Source: Yinghuangia soli (lineage in GTDB: Bacteria; Actinomycetota; Actinomycetes; Streptomycetales; Streptomycetaceae). Taken from it: 64,000 nucleotides of DNA. Below the pieces are notes generated by a model. The model saw only the letters and a list, made by a program, of their open reading frames with translations, was not told the DNA's origin and searched no databases. Position 1 is the stretch's first letter; every line of letters starts with the position of its first letter. This document shows positions 43,166-51,709 of this stretch, one piece after another. The position numbers and the translations under genes were made by a program. Where the stretch lies: positions 1 through 64,000 of the forward strand of contig NZ_JAKFHA010000042.1 of the NCBI RefSeq assembly GCF_021502675.1, in the 5' to 3' direction.

Positions 43166-44089
43166 ATGACGCAAGACCTGAAGCAAACCCGACAGAACGC
43201 CGCAGACAACCCCGTCACGCTGCTCGGCCTCGGCGCGATGGGGACCGCCCTCGCCCGCACCTGGCTGGCCGCCGGGCATCCGCTCACGGTGTGGAACCGC
43301 ACCGCTTCGCGTGCCGACGCCCTGGTCGCCGAGGGCGCGAAGGCCGCAGCCACCGCCGCCGAGGCCGTCGCTGCCAGTCCGCTCATCGTCGTGTGCCTGC
43401 TGGACGAGGCGTCGGTGACCGAGGCACTCGCCGGCGTCGACCTGGCCGGCAAGGACGTCGTCGACCTGACCACCGGAACTCCCGCGCAGGCCCGGGCCCG
43501 GGCGCGGTGGGCCGAGGAGCGCGGCGCGCGCTTCCTGGACGGCGGGATCATGGCGGTCCCGCCGATGATCGGGATCCCGGAGGCCGGCGGCTACGTCTTC
43601 TACAGCGGTTCGCGCGCGCTGTTCGACGCGCACGCGGACACGCTGTCGGTGCCCGCGGGGGCGAACTTCGTCGGCGCCGACCCCGGCTTCGCGAGCCTGC
43701 ACGACGTCGCCCTGCTCAGCGGCATGTACGGCATGTTCGCCGGCATCACGCACGCCTTCGCCCTCGTCCGCGGCGAAGCGGACATCAAGCCCACCGAGTT
43801 CGCCCCGCTGCTCAAGGGCTGGCTGCACGCGATGAGCGGGGCCGTCGACGGCTACGCGGAGCGCCTGGAGAGCGGCGACTACACCACCGGAGTGGTCTCC
43901 AACCTGGCGATGCAGGTGGCCGGCATCCCGACCTTCCTCGGCACCGCCGCCGGACAGGGGGTCAGCACCGAACTCCTCACGCCCTTCTTCGGCCTGATGG
44001 AACGTCTGCTCGGCGAAGGAGCCGGCGCGGAGGACACCGCGCGTGCGGTGGACCTGCTGGCCGGACGGGCGGGAGCCGCCACCGCCTAG
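43166..44089 (+). CDS. NAD(P)-dependent reductase, imine reductase-like
   Basis: A 307-residue beta-hydroxyacid dehydrogenase superfamily protein. The N-terminal Rossmann motif is LLGLGAMGTALA with VWNRTASRADALV, which favours NADPH. The segment GGIMAVPPMIGIPEAGGYVF with YSG is the hallmark of the imine reductase group. The C-terminal helical dimer domain has SLHDVALLSGMYGMF, in which the Asp is the likely catalytic residue. Such enzymes reduce cyclic imines. It is divergent from an HxlR regulator. ATG 43166 is preferred; the stop shares the CTAG palindrome with the convergent gene. Confidence 0.87.
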   Translation: MTQDLKQTRQNAADNPVTLLGLGAMGTALARTWLAAGHPLTVWNRTASRADALVAEGAKAAATAAEAVAASPLIVVCLLDEASVTEALAGVDLAGKDVVDLTTGTPAQARARARWAEERGARFLDGGIMAVPPMIGIPEAGGYVFYSGSRALFDAHADTLSVPAGANFVGADPGFASLHDVALLSGMYGMFAGITHAFALVRGEADIKPTEFAPLLKGWLHAMSGAVDGYAERLESGDYTTGVVSNLAMQVAGIPTFLGTAAGQGVSTELLTPFFGLMERLLGEGAGAEDTARAVDLLAGRAGAATA

Positions 44090-44688
44090 GACTGCCCCGG
44101 TTCGACCAGGCGGAGACAACGCACCGCGCACCTGGGGTCGGGCTTCCCGGATTCGATGCGGACCTCCCCGCTCCGCCCCCACGGCGGCTGCTCGTCGGCG
44201 ACGAAGTAGCCGACCTCCAGGGCCCGGACGAGTTTCCCGTCGCGCATGAAGTACAGCACCGACCCGATGGGGAAGGACGCCCGGTAGGGCAGCATCGCCT
44301 TGCAGCCCACCAGCGCGCTGGTGTCGACCACACCGTGCCCCTCCTCACCCGGGGCCGCGACCACCAGACCGGCGGAGATCGCGTACACCTGGTCCCAGTC
44401 GTCCGCGAACGGGGTCAGATCCGCGAGCCGCGCACCGGCGCCCGTGGCCTCGACCCGGGCGAGCGCGTCGCGCAGGCGGCCCGCATCGCCGCCGTCGTGG
44501 GCGTAGCGGGCGATGCACTCGTCGTCGCGCTCGTCCTCCGAGGTGATCGCCCAGTACGCCAGCGCCGCCCCGACATAGGCGACGTACGCGACCACCAGTC
44601 CGACGCACACGGCCAGTACCCACCGCGCGGGCGTCATCCGTCTTCGCGGGCGCAGGTGCCGCTCGAGTTCGTCGTCGAGTGACGTCAT
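44086..44688 (-). CDS. single-span membrane protein of unknown function
   Basis: A 200-residue protein. A basic N-terminus (LERHLRPRRRM) and one membrane helix (WVLAVCVGLVVAYVAYVGAA) are followed by an extracytoplasmic domain of about 130 residues with several Cys (DDECIARYA, VGCKAMLPY, DPRCAVRCL). Disulfides are therefore likely. It ends in a 4-nt overlap with the convergent reductase gene. No family is recognised. Confidence 0.65.
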   Translation of the reverse strand: MTSLDDELERHLRPRRRMTPARWVLAVCVGLVVAYVAYVGAALAYWAITSEDERDDECIARYAHDGGDAGRLRDALARVEATGAGARLADLTPFADDWDQVYAISAGLVVAAPGEEGHGVVDTSALVGCKAMLPYRASFPIGSVLYFMRDGKLVRALEVGYFVADEQPPWGRSGEVRIESGKPDPRCAVRCLRLVEPGQS

Positions 44689-44821
44689 GGCGACCGTTCT
44701 ACCGCCGGGCTTGGCTGCCCGCGTCAGCCTTTGGGACCACCTCACCGCCCCCTCTGGTGTTCATGGCGGTCGGCCGACACTCTCGTTGGCTGGGCAACTC
44801 GCCCGCAGGGAGGGGATTTCC

Positions 44822-45253
44822 ATGGCGATGCCGGTGCCGCACGCGGCCGCGATGGCGGGGACCATCGCTTCGCTCGTCAACCTGGTGACCAACCTCGACG
44901 AGTTCAACTTCTACTGGGAGGACCGGGTCTCGCTCACCCGCAAGGCGATCAGGGTCGACATGGGTACCAGCGAACTCATCATCGACATCCACCCGGGGAC
45001 GTCCGACGTACACGACTACCTGTTCGATTTCGGCCACGCGTACACGCGCGGCGTCGACCACAGCGAGGCGCACATCGAGACGAACCTGACGGTCGCGCAG
45101 CTCAACGCCCTGTCGGAACGGCTCGACGAGCAGTTCCACACCGACATCCAGTACGCCTACGAGCACCGCAACGACACACCGGCAACCGTGGACGGCGACT
45201 GGCGCGCGACTCAGAAGGCCAAGGAGAAGAAGGAAAAGGAGAAGGACAAGTAA
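44822..45253 (+). CDS. hypothetical protein with a Lys/Glu tail
   Basis: A 143-residue protein. The middle has alternating strands and acidic segments (DEFNFYWEDRVSLTRKAIRV, SELIIDIHPGTSDVHDYLFD). The C-terminus is a Lys/Glu-only helix (KAKEKKEKEKDK). GGGAGGGG precedes the ATG at 44822 with good spacing. It is soluble, and no motif that I recognise is present. Lysine-rich tails are uncommon in this GC-rich context, where Arg is preferred. Confidence 0.65.
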   Translation: MAMPVPHAAAMAGTIASLVNLVTNLDEFNFYWEDRVSLTRKAIRVDMGTSELIIDIHPGTSDVHDYLFDFGHAYTRGVDHSEAHIETNLTVAQLNALSERLDEQFHTDIQYAYEHRNDTPATVDGDWRATQKAKEKKEKEKDK

Positions 45254-45382
45254 CCAAGACGTCGGATCCGGCCCGGCCGAGGAACGCTCCTCGGCCGGAC
45301 CGGATCCCGACTCGTCGCCGGCCTGCTCCGTCACGCGCGTGCCTGCACCTCCGTGCGCGTCGCAGGCCGCGTTGCCGCACCG

Positions 45383-46660
45383 CTACGGCTGCACGCCCGG
45401 AACCCCCACGAACGCCGGGCACTTGGCCGCGCCCTTCGGCACGTCCTCCGGCCGCAGCGGCTGCCAGACCTTGGCGACCTCGGGACCGACCTCGGCCGCG
45501 ATGGGCGCCAGGAAGTCGAGGTCGAAGCCGTACAGCTTGGCCGCGTTGCCGCCGACCATCGCGGCGACCTCGGCCGGGTCGATGCCGTTGTACGTCAGCT
45601 GCAGAGCCTCGCGGCTGAACGGGTGGCTCGCCTCCTTGTGCGGGTAGTCGCTCCCCCACATGACGCGGTCCACGCCCACCGCATAACGCAGCGCGGCTTC
45701 CGCCGGGCGCTGGAAGCTGGCCCCCACGTGGCACTGCCGGGCCCAGTACTCGCTCGGCTTGAGCTCCATCGAGGCGACCAACTCGTGGCCCCACTCGTAC
45801 TCTTGCGAGCCGACCGCGGTGCCCATCCGGTGCCAGTAGTAGTCGAGCCGGCGGCATTCCTCGGGGATCCAGGCGGTGCCCTGCTCGGTGAAGACGAACT
45901 GCAGCTCCGGGTGCTTGTCCATGGTCCCGGAGACGATGAGGTGGGTGAACGCGCGGTGCGCCCACCACGACACCTCGGTCAGGAACACCACCTTGTCGGT
46001 CAGCGTGTCGCCGATCGGCGGGGCAGCCGAGCCGGTGTGGTGGTTGACCGGAATGCCGAGTTCCTCGGCGGCCTGCCACAGCGGCTTGTAGTGCTCGTAG
46101 TTCCACAGTTCCACCAGACCGGAGCCAGGCGGGGTGCCGGGCAGCAGCAGGCCGCCGGTGAGGCCGGCCTCCTTGGCCCAGCGGATCTCCTCGATCGCCG
46201 CGTCCAGGTCGTGCAGCATGACCTGGACGATGCCGGCGCGGCGGCCGGGGGTCTTGGCGCAGAAGTCGGCCATCCAGCGGTTGTGCGCCTTGAGGCCCTC
46301 CCACCGCAGCTTCAGGTCGCCGGCGTTGGCGGCCGGCGGCTGGTCGGTCAGCGAGGCCTTGGGGAAGAACGGCGGAACGGTGTTGGGGTAGATGACCTCG
46401 GCCACCACCCCGTCGTCCTCGAGGTCCCGCAGCCGGCGGTCGGAGTCCCAGTTGCGCTTGCCGGCGTCGCCGAGCAGGTCCGGGTACGGCACTTCGTAGT
46501 GCCGGACCCAGGCGTCGAACTCCTCGTGCAGGCGGGACGGCAGGTAGGCGCGGTACTCGTTGATCTCGCCGCCGCCGTGGCAGTCGGCGGAGACCACCGT
46601 GTACCGCTCCGGGCCGTCCCAGGCCGGCATGGCGGACGGTGTCATGCCGTCATCTGTCAT
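45383..46660 (-). CDS. amidohydrolase family 2 protein (COG2159)
   Basis: A 425-residue TIM-barrel metal-dependent hydrolase or decarboxylase of the amidohydrolase 2 group (ACMSD/resorcylate decarboxylase relatives). Motifs are VVSADCHGGGEINEYRAYLP at the N-terminus, GIPVNHHTGSAAPP (metal His), FTEQGTAWIPE, and VMWGSDYPHKEASHP with the barrel Asp. The usual N-terminal HxH is DxH here, as in this actinomycete subgroup. It starts 5 nt after the stop of a second enzyme of the same family. Both belong to an operon with an SDR. The substrate is unknown. Confidence 0.85.
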   Translation of the reverse strand: MTDDGMTPSAMPAWDGPERYTVVSADCHGGGEINEYRAYLPSRLHEEFDAWVRHYEVPYPDLLGDAGKRNWDSDRRLRDLEDDGVVAEVIYPNTVPPFFPKASLTDQPPAANAGDLKLRWEGLKAHNRWMADFCAKTPGRRAGIVQVMLHDLDAAIEEIRWAKEAGLTGGLLLPGTPPGSGLVELWNYEHYKPLWQAAEELGIPVNHHTGSAAPPIGDTLTDKVVFLTEVSWWAHRAFTHLIVSGTMDKHPELQFVFTEQGTAWIPEECRRLDYYWHRMGTAVGSQEYEWGHELVASMELKPSEYWARQCHVGASFQRPAEAALRYAVGVDRVMWGSDYPHKEASHPFSREALQLTYNGIDPAEVAAMVGGNAAKLYGFDLDFLAPIAAEVGPEVAKVWQPLRPEDVPKGAAKCPAFVGVPGVQP

Positions 46661-46665
46661 GGTGC

Positions 46666-47976
46666 TCAGACCTCCAGGGCTTCCGCGGTCGGGTTGATCG
46701 CGGCGCCGTAGTCGAGACCCGTCATCCAGTGGCGGCCGATCTCCTTCACGGCCGCCCACTTGGTCTCCAGGTCCTTGACCGCGCCGTCGGGTCCGGTCTG
46801 CCCAAGTGTCTCCGGCGTCACACCGACACGCTCCGCGTGCGGCTTGAGGACGTCGAGGTCGAACCCGTAGACGCCGGCCGCCGCTTCGCCCAGCATGACG
46901 CGCGTCTCGTCGATCGGGACGTCGCCGAACGTCTTGCGCAGAATGTTGAGGGTCTCCGGCCAGGTGCCTTCGGGGTGCGGGAAGTCGTTGCCCCAGCAGA
47001 TGTTGCCGATGCCGATCTCGTACCGCATGCCGATCTCGCGGCGCTTGGTGTTGGACGCCCCGATGAAGCAGTTGCGGTCGAAGTACTCGCTGGGCAGGAG
47101 CTTGACCTCCTCGAAGCCGGCCAGCTTGGCCGCGCCGCGCGAGCCGAGCAGCAGCCGGTCCATGAACCACAGCATGTTGCCGACCCACCAGCAACCGGCC
47201 TCGGTGACACCGAACTTCAGGCGCGGGAAGCGCTCGAAGACGCCGGACCACAGCAGGAACCACAGCGGGCGGGCGGGCCACCACGTCACCTCGGTGACGT
47301 AGATGCCGAGGTGGTTGCCGTACGACTCGCGGTCGGCCGGGCCGGAGTGCGTGACGACGGGGAGTTCGAGCTCCTCGCACAGCGCCCACACCGGGTCGTA
47401 CTTGCGGTCGTGGTACGGCGTCTGGTTCATCCACATGGCCGGGATCATGACCGCGCCGAGGCCGTCGGCCTTGATGCGGCGGATCTCGGCGAGCACGTCG
47501 GGCAGGTCCGCGGTGATCGGGATCAGCGCGACCCCGCGGCGGCGCTCCGGCGAGGTCTTGCACAGTTCGGCGAGCCACCGGTTGTGCGCCTGCGCTCCGG
47601 CCAGGCCGAGCTCCGGGTCCATGTCGCCGGAGAGCCCGAGGCCCGCGCCGAACGGCACGCAGGTGCGGGACTCGACGGCGTCTGCATCCGGGAAGATGAC
47701 CTCCCCGACCACGCCGTCCTTGTCGAGTTCGAGGTCGCGCCGGTCGACCTCCCAACCGCTGCGCAGCACCTCCTCGTTGGTCTCGAACCAGTTCGCGGCG
47801 AAGTCCTCGTTGCGCACGCCCAGGTCGGTGATGGCCTTGAGCTGCGCCTCGCGCTCCGACATGAACTGGTCGAACGCGGCGTGGTGCTTCGTCGCGAGGT
47901 AGTCGCGGTACAGCTCGGTGGGCAGCCCGGCGTGGGTGTCCGAGGAGATGATGATGTACGGGTCAAGCTGGCTCAT
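46666..47976 (-). CDS. amidohydrolase family 2 protein (COG2159), second copy
   Basis: A 436-residue paralogue of the adjacent enzyme. It begins with IISSDTHAGLPTELYRDYL (DxH). It carries LPVVTHSGPADRESYGNH, FGVTEAGCWWVGNMLWF and ICWGNDFPHPEGTWPET, where the barrel Asp is in NDFPH. The two proteins share the order of motifs but differ in most substrate-side loops, so they may act on successive intermediates or form a heteromer. It is followed closely by its paralogue and lies 9 nt downstream of the SDR gene. Confidence 0.85.
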   Translation of the reverse strand: MSQLDPYIIISSDTHAGLPTELYRDYLATKHHAAFDQFMSEREAQLKAITDLGVRNEDFAANWFETNEEVLRSGWEVDRRDLELDKDGVVGEVIFPDADAVESRTCVPFGAGLGLSGDMDPELGLAGAQAHNRWLAELCKTSPERRRGVALIPITADLPDVLAEIRRIKADGLGAVMIPAMWMNQTPYHDRKYDPVWALCEELELPVVTHSGPADRESYGNHLGIYVTEVTWWPARPLWFLLWSGVFERFPRLKFGVTEAGCWWVGNMLWFMDRLLLGSRGAAKLAGFEEVKLLPSEYFDRNCFIGASNTKRREIGMRYEIGIGNICWGNDFPHPEGTWPETLNILRKTFGDVPIDETRVMLGEAAAGVYGFDLDVLKPHAERVGVTPETLGQTGPDGAVKDLETKWAAVKEIGRHWMTGLDYGAAINPTAEALEV

Positions 47977-47985
47977 GGCGGGCTC

Positions 47986-48876
47986 TCACTTGTCCAGGAT
48001 GAACGTCTCGAGGTACGACGGGTTCGAGCGCGCGAGCATGCTCTGCGACCGGGAGGTGATCATCTGGTCGCTGTGCTCGCTGGCCGGCAGGATCCAGAAG
48101 CGGTTCTCCCGGATGCCTTCCACGACGTTGGCGGCGACCGACTCGACCGGGGTGAACTCGATCTCCTGCCCGGCGTCGCGCATCGCCTTCTCCCACGCGT
48201 CCAGCGTGTTGTACGGGGTCTTGCGGGGCGTCGTCTTGGCGAACCGCTCGGGGCGGTTGCGGTACGACTCCCACAGCCCGGTGCGCAGCATCTTCGGCCC
48301 CGGGAAGAGCACCGAGGCACCCAACTTGGCCTGGACCTGGTGCAGTTGGGCGTAGAGCGCCTCGGTCATGGTGACCACGGCGGCCTTGGTGGAGGCATAC
48401 ACCGAGGCGTTCGGCAGCGGCGCGATGCCGCCGTCGCCGGACGAGGTGTTGACGATGTGGCCGTCGGTGCCCTGCGCGAGCATGCGCGGCACGAACGCCT
48501 GGACGCCGTTGAAGACGCCGAAGACGTTGACCGCGAAGCACCAGTCCCAGTCCTTGGGGTCGTGCTCCCACATCTTGCCCTCGGAGCCGGAGCCGATCCC
48601 GGCGTTGTTGCACAGCACGTGGACCTCGCCGAAGCGGTCGAACGCCGCATCCGCGAGGGCGAACACCGAGTCGCGTATGGACACGTCGGTGACGTGCCCC
48701 AGGACGTCGCCGCCCTGTTCGGCGAGGCGGGCGACGGCCTTGTCGAGCGCGCCCTGCTCGATGTCGGAGAGCACGACCTTCATGCCCTCGGCGACGAAGC
48801 GCTCGGCCATCGCGAAGCCGATGCCGCTGGCGGCGCCGGTGACGACGGCGACCTTGCCGGTGAAGTCGTTCAGCAT
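47986..48876 (-). CDS. short-chain dehydrogenase/reductase
   Basis: A 296-residue classical SDR. It has the TGAASGIG nucleotide motif, VLSDIEQG after the second strand (Asp favours NAD), VLCNNAGIG, a catalytic Ser in VNTSSGDGG and YASTKAAV (Tyr-x3-Lys). Its C-terminal extension (IRENRFWILPASEHSDQMI) is typical of actinobacterial catabolic SDRs. It is the first gene of the three-gene run toward the amidohydrolases. A hairpin at 48923-48947 lies between it and the upstream decarboxylase-like gene. Confidence 0.9.
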   Translation of the reverse strand: MLNDFTGKVAVVTGAASGIGFAMAERFVAEGMKVVLSDIEQGALDKAVARLAEQGGDVLGHVTDVSIRDSVFALADAAFDRFGEVHVLCNNAGIGSGSEGKMWEHDPKDWDWCFAVNVFGVFNGVQAFVPRMLAQGTDGHIVNTSSGDGGIAPLPNASVYASTKAAVVTMTEALYAQLHQVQAKLGASVLFPGPKMLRTGLWESYRNRPERFAKTTPRKTPYNTLDAWEKAMRDAGQEIEFTPVESVAANVVEGIRENRFWILPASEHSDQMITSRSQSMLARSNPSYLETFILDK

Positions 48877-48922
48877 GTACGTGGGTTCCCTTGCGTTCGC
48901 GGCGGCTTGATCGGTGGAGCCG

Positions 48923-48947
48923 GCGGGCCCGGCAGGACCGGGCCCGC
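48923..48947 (-). terminator. hairpin between decarboxylase-like and SDR genes
   Basis: A 10-bp perfect GC stem with a 5-nt loop lies in the 94-nt gap between two same-strand genes. It may terminate or attenuate the transcript from the decarboxylase-like gene. Confidence 0.55.
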
Positions 48948-48970
48948 GGGGGCCGGTGCGGCCCGGCGGG

Positions 48971-49774
48971 TCAGACCGGGTCGCCCGGGGCCGGCGGCTC
49001 GTCGGCGATCTGGGCCACGTCGTCGTAGCGCTGGTGGATGTACGGGAGGACCAGGTCGGCCTTGACGTGCTCGGCCACGAAGCCCTGCTGGTCGCTGGTG
49101 CGCTCGCCCAGCGTGATGGACACCAGCTTGCGTACCGGAAGGTCGGCGACCGGGTCGAAGTCCGAGTCGCGCAGGATGACTTCGCCCTCGATGCGGGCCG
49201 AGGAGCGGTGCTTCTCGTTGCGCGTGACGTGCACGAGCATCGGGTCGGCGTCGAAGCCGTCGCCGTCGATCGCGGGCAGGAACTTGTAGTAGAAGCTCGT
49301 CGTCGTGCGCGGCTCGGGCAGCGGGAGCTCCTCGGCGACCCGGCCGCGGATCTCGACGTACGTGACGCCGAGGCGGGTCACCTTGCCGACCACCTCGTCG
49401 CCGTCCCGGTCCACGGTCACCTCGGCGATCTTCTTCGGCTCGCCGAAGACCTCGCGGCCGCCGATGACGGACCGCTCGGTGGTCATCGGCATGGTGAGGG
49501 TGTAGTCGCCCTCGACGTCGCCGTGCTTGCAGCGCACCGCGATCGCCCCGGCGCCCAGCATGTACCCGTTGATGTCGCAGGACGAGATGTTCGCGCGGAC
49601 CAGCGGCCGGTCCGCGGGGACCAGCGGGGGCGGCAGGACGGCGGCGATGACCTCGGGGTCGGTCTCCCAGAGCGCGACGATGCCCGTGGACCAGATCTCG
49701 GGCAGGACGCTGCGGTCCTTCGCGGCCTTGTTCAGGGTCTCCAGGGAGCGTGCGCCGTACCGGACTCGTGCCAC
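48971..49774 (-). CDS. acetoacetate decarboxylase family protein
   Basis: A 267-residue protein of the acetoacetate decarboxylase superfamily (COG4689). The family's Schiff-base Lys region is visible as GREVFGEPKKIAEVTVDRDG. An N-terminal VLPPPLVPADRPLVRANIS and a central FYYKFLPAIDG are also typical. Family members include true decarboxylases and aldolase-dehydratases, so the reaction is not fixed. It lies next to and divergent from a TetR regulator with an operator-like palindrome between them. Confidence 0.83.
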   Translation of the reverse strand: MARVRYGARSLETLNKAAKDRSVLPEIWSTGIVALWETDPEVIAAVLPPPLVPADRPLVRANISSCDINGYMLGAGAIAVRCKHGDVEGDYTLTMPMTTERSVIGGREVFGEPKKIAEVTVDRDGDEVVGKVTRLGVTYVEIRGRVAEELPLPEPRTTTSFYYKFLPAIDGDGFDADPMLVHVTRNEKHRSSARIEGEVILRDSDFDPVADLPVRKLVSITLGERTSDQQGFVAEHVKADLVLPYIHQRYDDVAQIADEPPAPGDPV

Positions 49775-49863
49775 GGAACCTCACCTCTTCGGGATCGTCG
49801 GCGGTGCGTCGGTGGACCGCCGGTGGATCTTTCGTGCGGGTGGTGCGGTGGTGCGCCGTTCTC

Positions 49864-49878
49864 TGTAACACTGTTACA
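49864..49878. promoter_or_regulatory. perfect TetR-type operator palindrome
   Basis: TGTAACA-C-TGTTACA, a 15-bp perfect inverted repeat in a markedly AT-richer spot, lies between the decarboxylase-like start (49774) and the TetR start (49985). Confidence 0.75.
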
Positions 49879-49984
49879 TGGAGACGACAGCCAGGTAAAG
49901 AGCGGACCCGAGATCGGGATCGAAGGCCCCGACGCGCCGCCCCCGGGCACGCCCCGGGCCCATCGGACGCGAGAATGGGAAGCG

Positions 49985-50653
49985 ATGGACCGACCCAGAG
50001 CCACCCCAGCCACCCCGAAGCGGGCCGCCGCGGCACCCGGTGCGCCCCGCGTCACGCGCGACGCCGTCCTGGACACCGCCATGCGGATGGTCATGGAGTC
50101 CGGCGCGCAGGGCCTCAGCATGCGCAAGCTGGCCGCCGAGCTGGGCGTGGCGGTGACCTCGATCTACTGGCACGTGGGCAACCGCGAGGCACTCGTCGAC
50201 GAACTGGTCGAACGCGTGCTCAGCGACATGGGCGCCATCCGGGTCACCGGCGACACCCCGGTGGCCCGGATCGTCTCGATCGCGCACGCCAACCGCCGCA
50301 TGATCCTGGACCGGCCGCACCTGATCGGCCTGGTCCGCGAGCGCGGCCTCGAGGCGTCGATGATGCTGCCGGCCCGCCGGGCCCTGGTCCGGGAGTTCGC
50401 CGCGGCGGGCGTGCACGGGGCGCAGGCGGCGGCCGCGGTGCAGTCGGTGCAGTTCCAGCTGGCCGGCTTCGTGATGCTGGAACGCGCACTGACCGGCCCC
50501 GCGCAGGAGCCGGCCGAGGTGCACGCGTGGCTGGAGGAAGTGGGCGCCGGGGACCCGGAGTTGGCCGAGGCGCTGGCCGCCCCGCCGGATGCCGAGAAGC
50601 TCTTCGGGATGGCGGTCACGGCGATGGTGGAGTCGCTGATCCGGGACAGCTGA
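49985..50653 (+). CDS. TetR family transcriptional regulator
   Basis: A 222-residue regulator. The N-terminal helix-turn-helix is TRDAVLDTAMRMVMESGAQG, then MRKLAAELGVAVTSIYWHVG with NREALVDELVE. The C-terminal ligand domain is of the TetR_C type and all helical. About 30 Pro/Ala residues precede the DNA-binding domain. It is divergent from the decarboxylase-like gene and is the likely repressor of the catabolic genes at 45383-49774, acting at the 15-bp palindrome. Confidence 0.9.
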   Translation: MDRPRATPATPKRAAAAPGAPRVTRDAVLDTAMRMVMESGAQGLSMRKLAAELGVAVTSIYWHVGNREALVDELVERVLSDMGAIRVTGDTPVARIVSIAHANRRMILDRPHLIGLVRERGLEASMMLPARRALVREFAAAGVHGAQAAAAVQSVQFQLAGFVMLERALTGPAQEPAEVHAWLEEVGAGDPELAEALAAPPDAEKLFGMAVTAMVESLIRDS

Positions 50654-50729
50654 ACCCGGACGGCTGATCCTGGGCAGGCGAGACGGGGCAGGCGAGACGG
50701 GGCGGCCGAGGCGGGCGGGGACGCGCGAA

Positions 50730-50774
50730 CGCCGCGGGCCGATCCGCTCGACGAGGAGTGACCGGCCCGCGGCG
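50730..50774. terminator. hairpin between convergent genes
   Basis: A 12-bp perfect stem (50730-50741 with 50763-50774) with a 21-nt loop lies between the tetR-type stop and the convergent stop at 50789. Confidence 0.65.
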
Positions 50775-50788
50775 CGAGAGGCCGTCGG

Positions 50789-51709
50789 TCAGCCGGCGGC
50801 GCGTGCGGCCGCCGCTATGACTTGGCCGTAGACCACCGCGACAGGGATGGGCAGGTCGCTGTAACCGTTCGCGGGGTCCTCGAAAAACCTGCGGGTCGAC
50901 ACCACATCCTCGGTGCCCAGGATCACGTATGCGCAGTCGGTGGTGCTCGTGATGGAATTGCCGGAGATCCGCTTGCTCTCGATCAGCCCGGCCAGCACAT
51001 CCCAGACCGCCTTGCAGGCCGTGTCGGAGTGGTAGGCCCGGGCGAACGTGACCCTCGCCGGATCGACGGCCGGATTCTCCCGCAGTGCGTCCAGGAATTC
51101 GCCCCGCCGCCCCAGGTCCGTCAAGTAGACGGTCACGTACCGGTAGTCGGGCCCCAAGCGCACGGTCTTGTAGATGTCGGCGAACCGGGCCGGCCCCACC
51201 GCGGCAGCGGCTTTGGCATTCACGCCGAGTGCGTCCTGATAGGCGAACCGCTCCATCGTCTCCATGGCGCTCAGCTCCTGCCACGTGAGCGCTTCTGCGG
51301 GCAGGTCCGGCTCGGGCTCGGGACCCTTGTCGGTCGGCGGCGGCGGATAGTCGGCCGGGAGCTTCTTCCCGACGACCGCGACCCGGTTCGGGTCGGGCGG
51401 GACATTGGCGGCCGCACTGGTCGGAGCGGGCAAGCCCGTCCCCGAGGGGCCGAGGGCGGGTGTCGCGGGATCCCCGCCACGCTCGGCCAGCACGACGGCG
51501 CCCGTCGCCAGCACAGCCACCGCGGTGGCCCCCGCGAGCGCGGCGGCCACGCCGCGCCGCCTGCGTCGGCGGTCCGCACCGGCCAGCACCGCGGCGGTGT
51601 CGACGGTACGCAGGGGCCGGGCCCGGTCCGCCTGCGCAGTCAAGGCGTCGGCCAAGGCGTCCTCGGCCACGACCGGGCCCTGGTGGGCGCCGGTGTCGGT
51701 GTCGGTCAT
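50789..51709 (-). CDS. single-span membrane protein, putative regulator of the second SigE-family sigma factor
   Basis: A 306-residue protein built like the one at 29503: a cytoplasmic N-terminus ending in ADRRRRRRG, one membrane helix (VAAALAGATAVAVLATGAVV), a Pro-rich linker, then an extracytoplasmic domain. That domain has YVTVYLTDLGRRGEFLDALR, DTACKAVWDVL and TTDCAYVILG. The two proteins align over the whole outer domain, including the Thr-Asp-x-Gly-Arg turn and paired Cys. Its ATG overlaps the sigma factor stop by 1 nt. It is probably an anti-sigma factor or sensor without the zinc motif. Confidence 0.72.
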   Translation of the reverse strand: MTDTDTGAHQGPVVAEDALADALTAQADRARPLRTVDTAAVLAGADRRRRRRGVAAALAGATAVAVLATGAVVLAERGGDPATPALGPSGTGLPAPTSAAANVPPDPNRVAVVGKKLPADYPPPPTDKGPEPEPDLPAEALTWQELSAMETMERFAYQDALGVNAKAAAAVGPARFADIYKTVRLGPDYRYVTVYLTDLGRRGEFLDALRENPAVDPARVTFARAYHSDTACKAVWDVLAGLIESKRISGNSITSTTDCAYVILGTEDVVSTRRFFEDPANGYSDLPIPVAVVYGQVIAAAARAAG

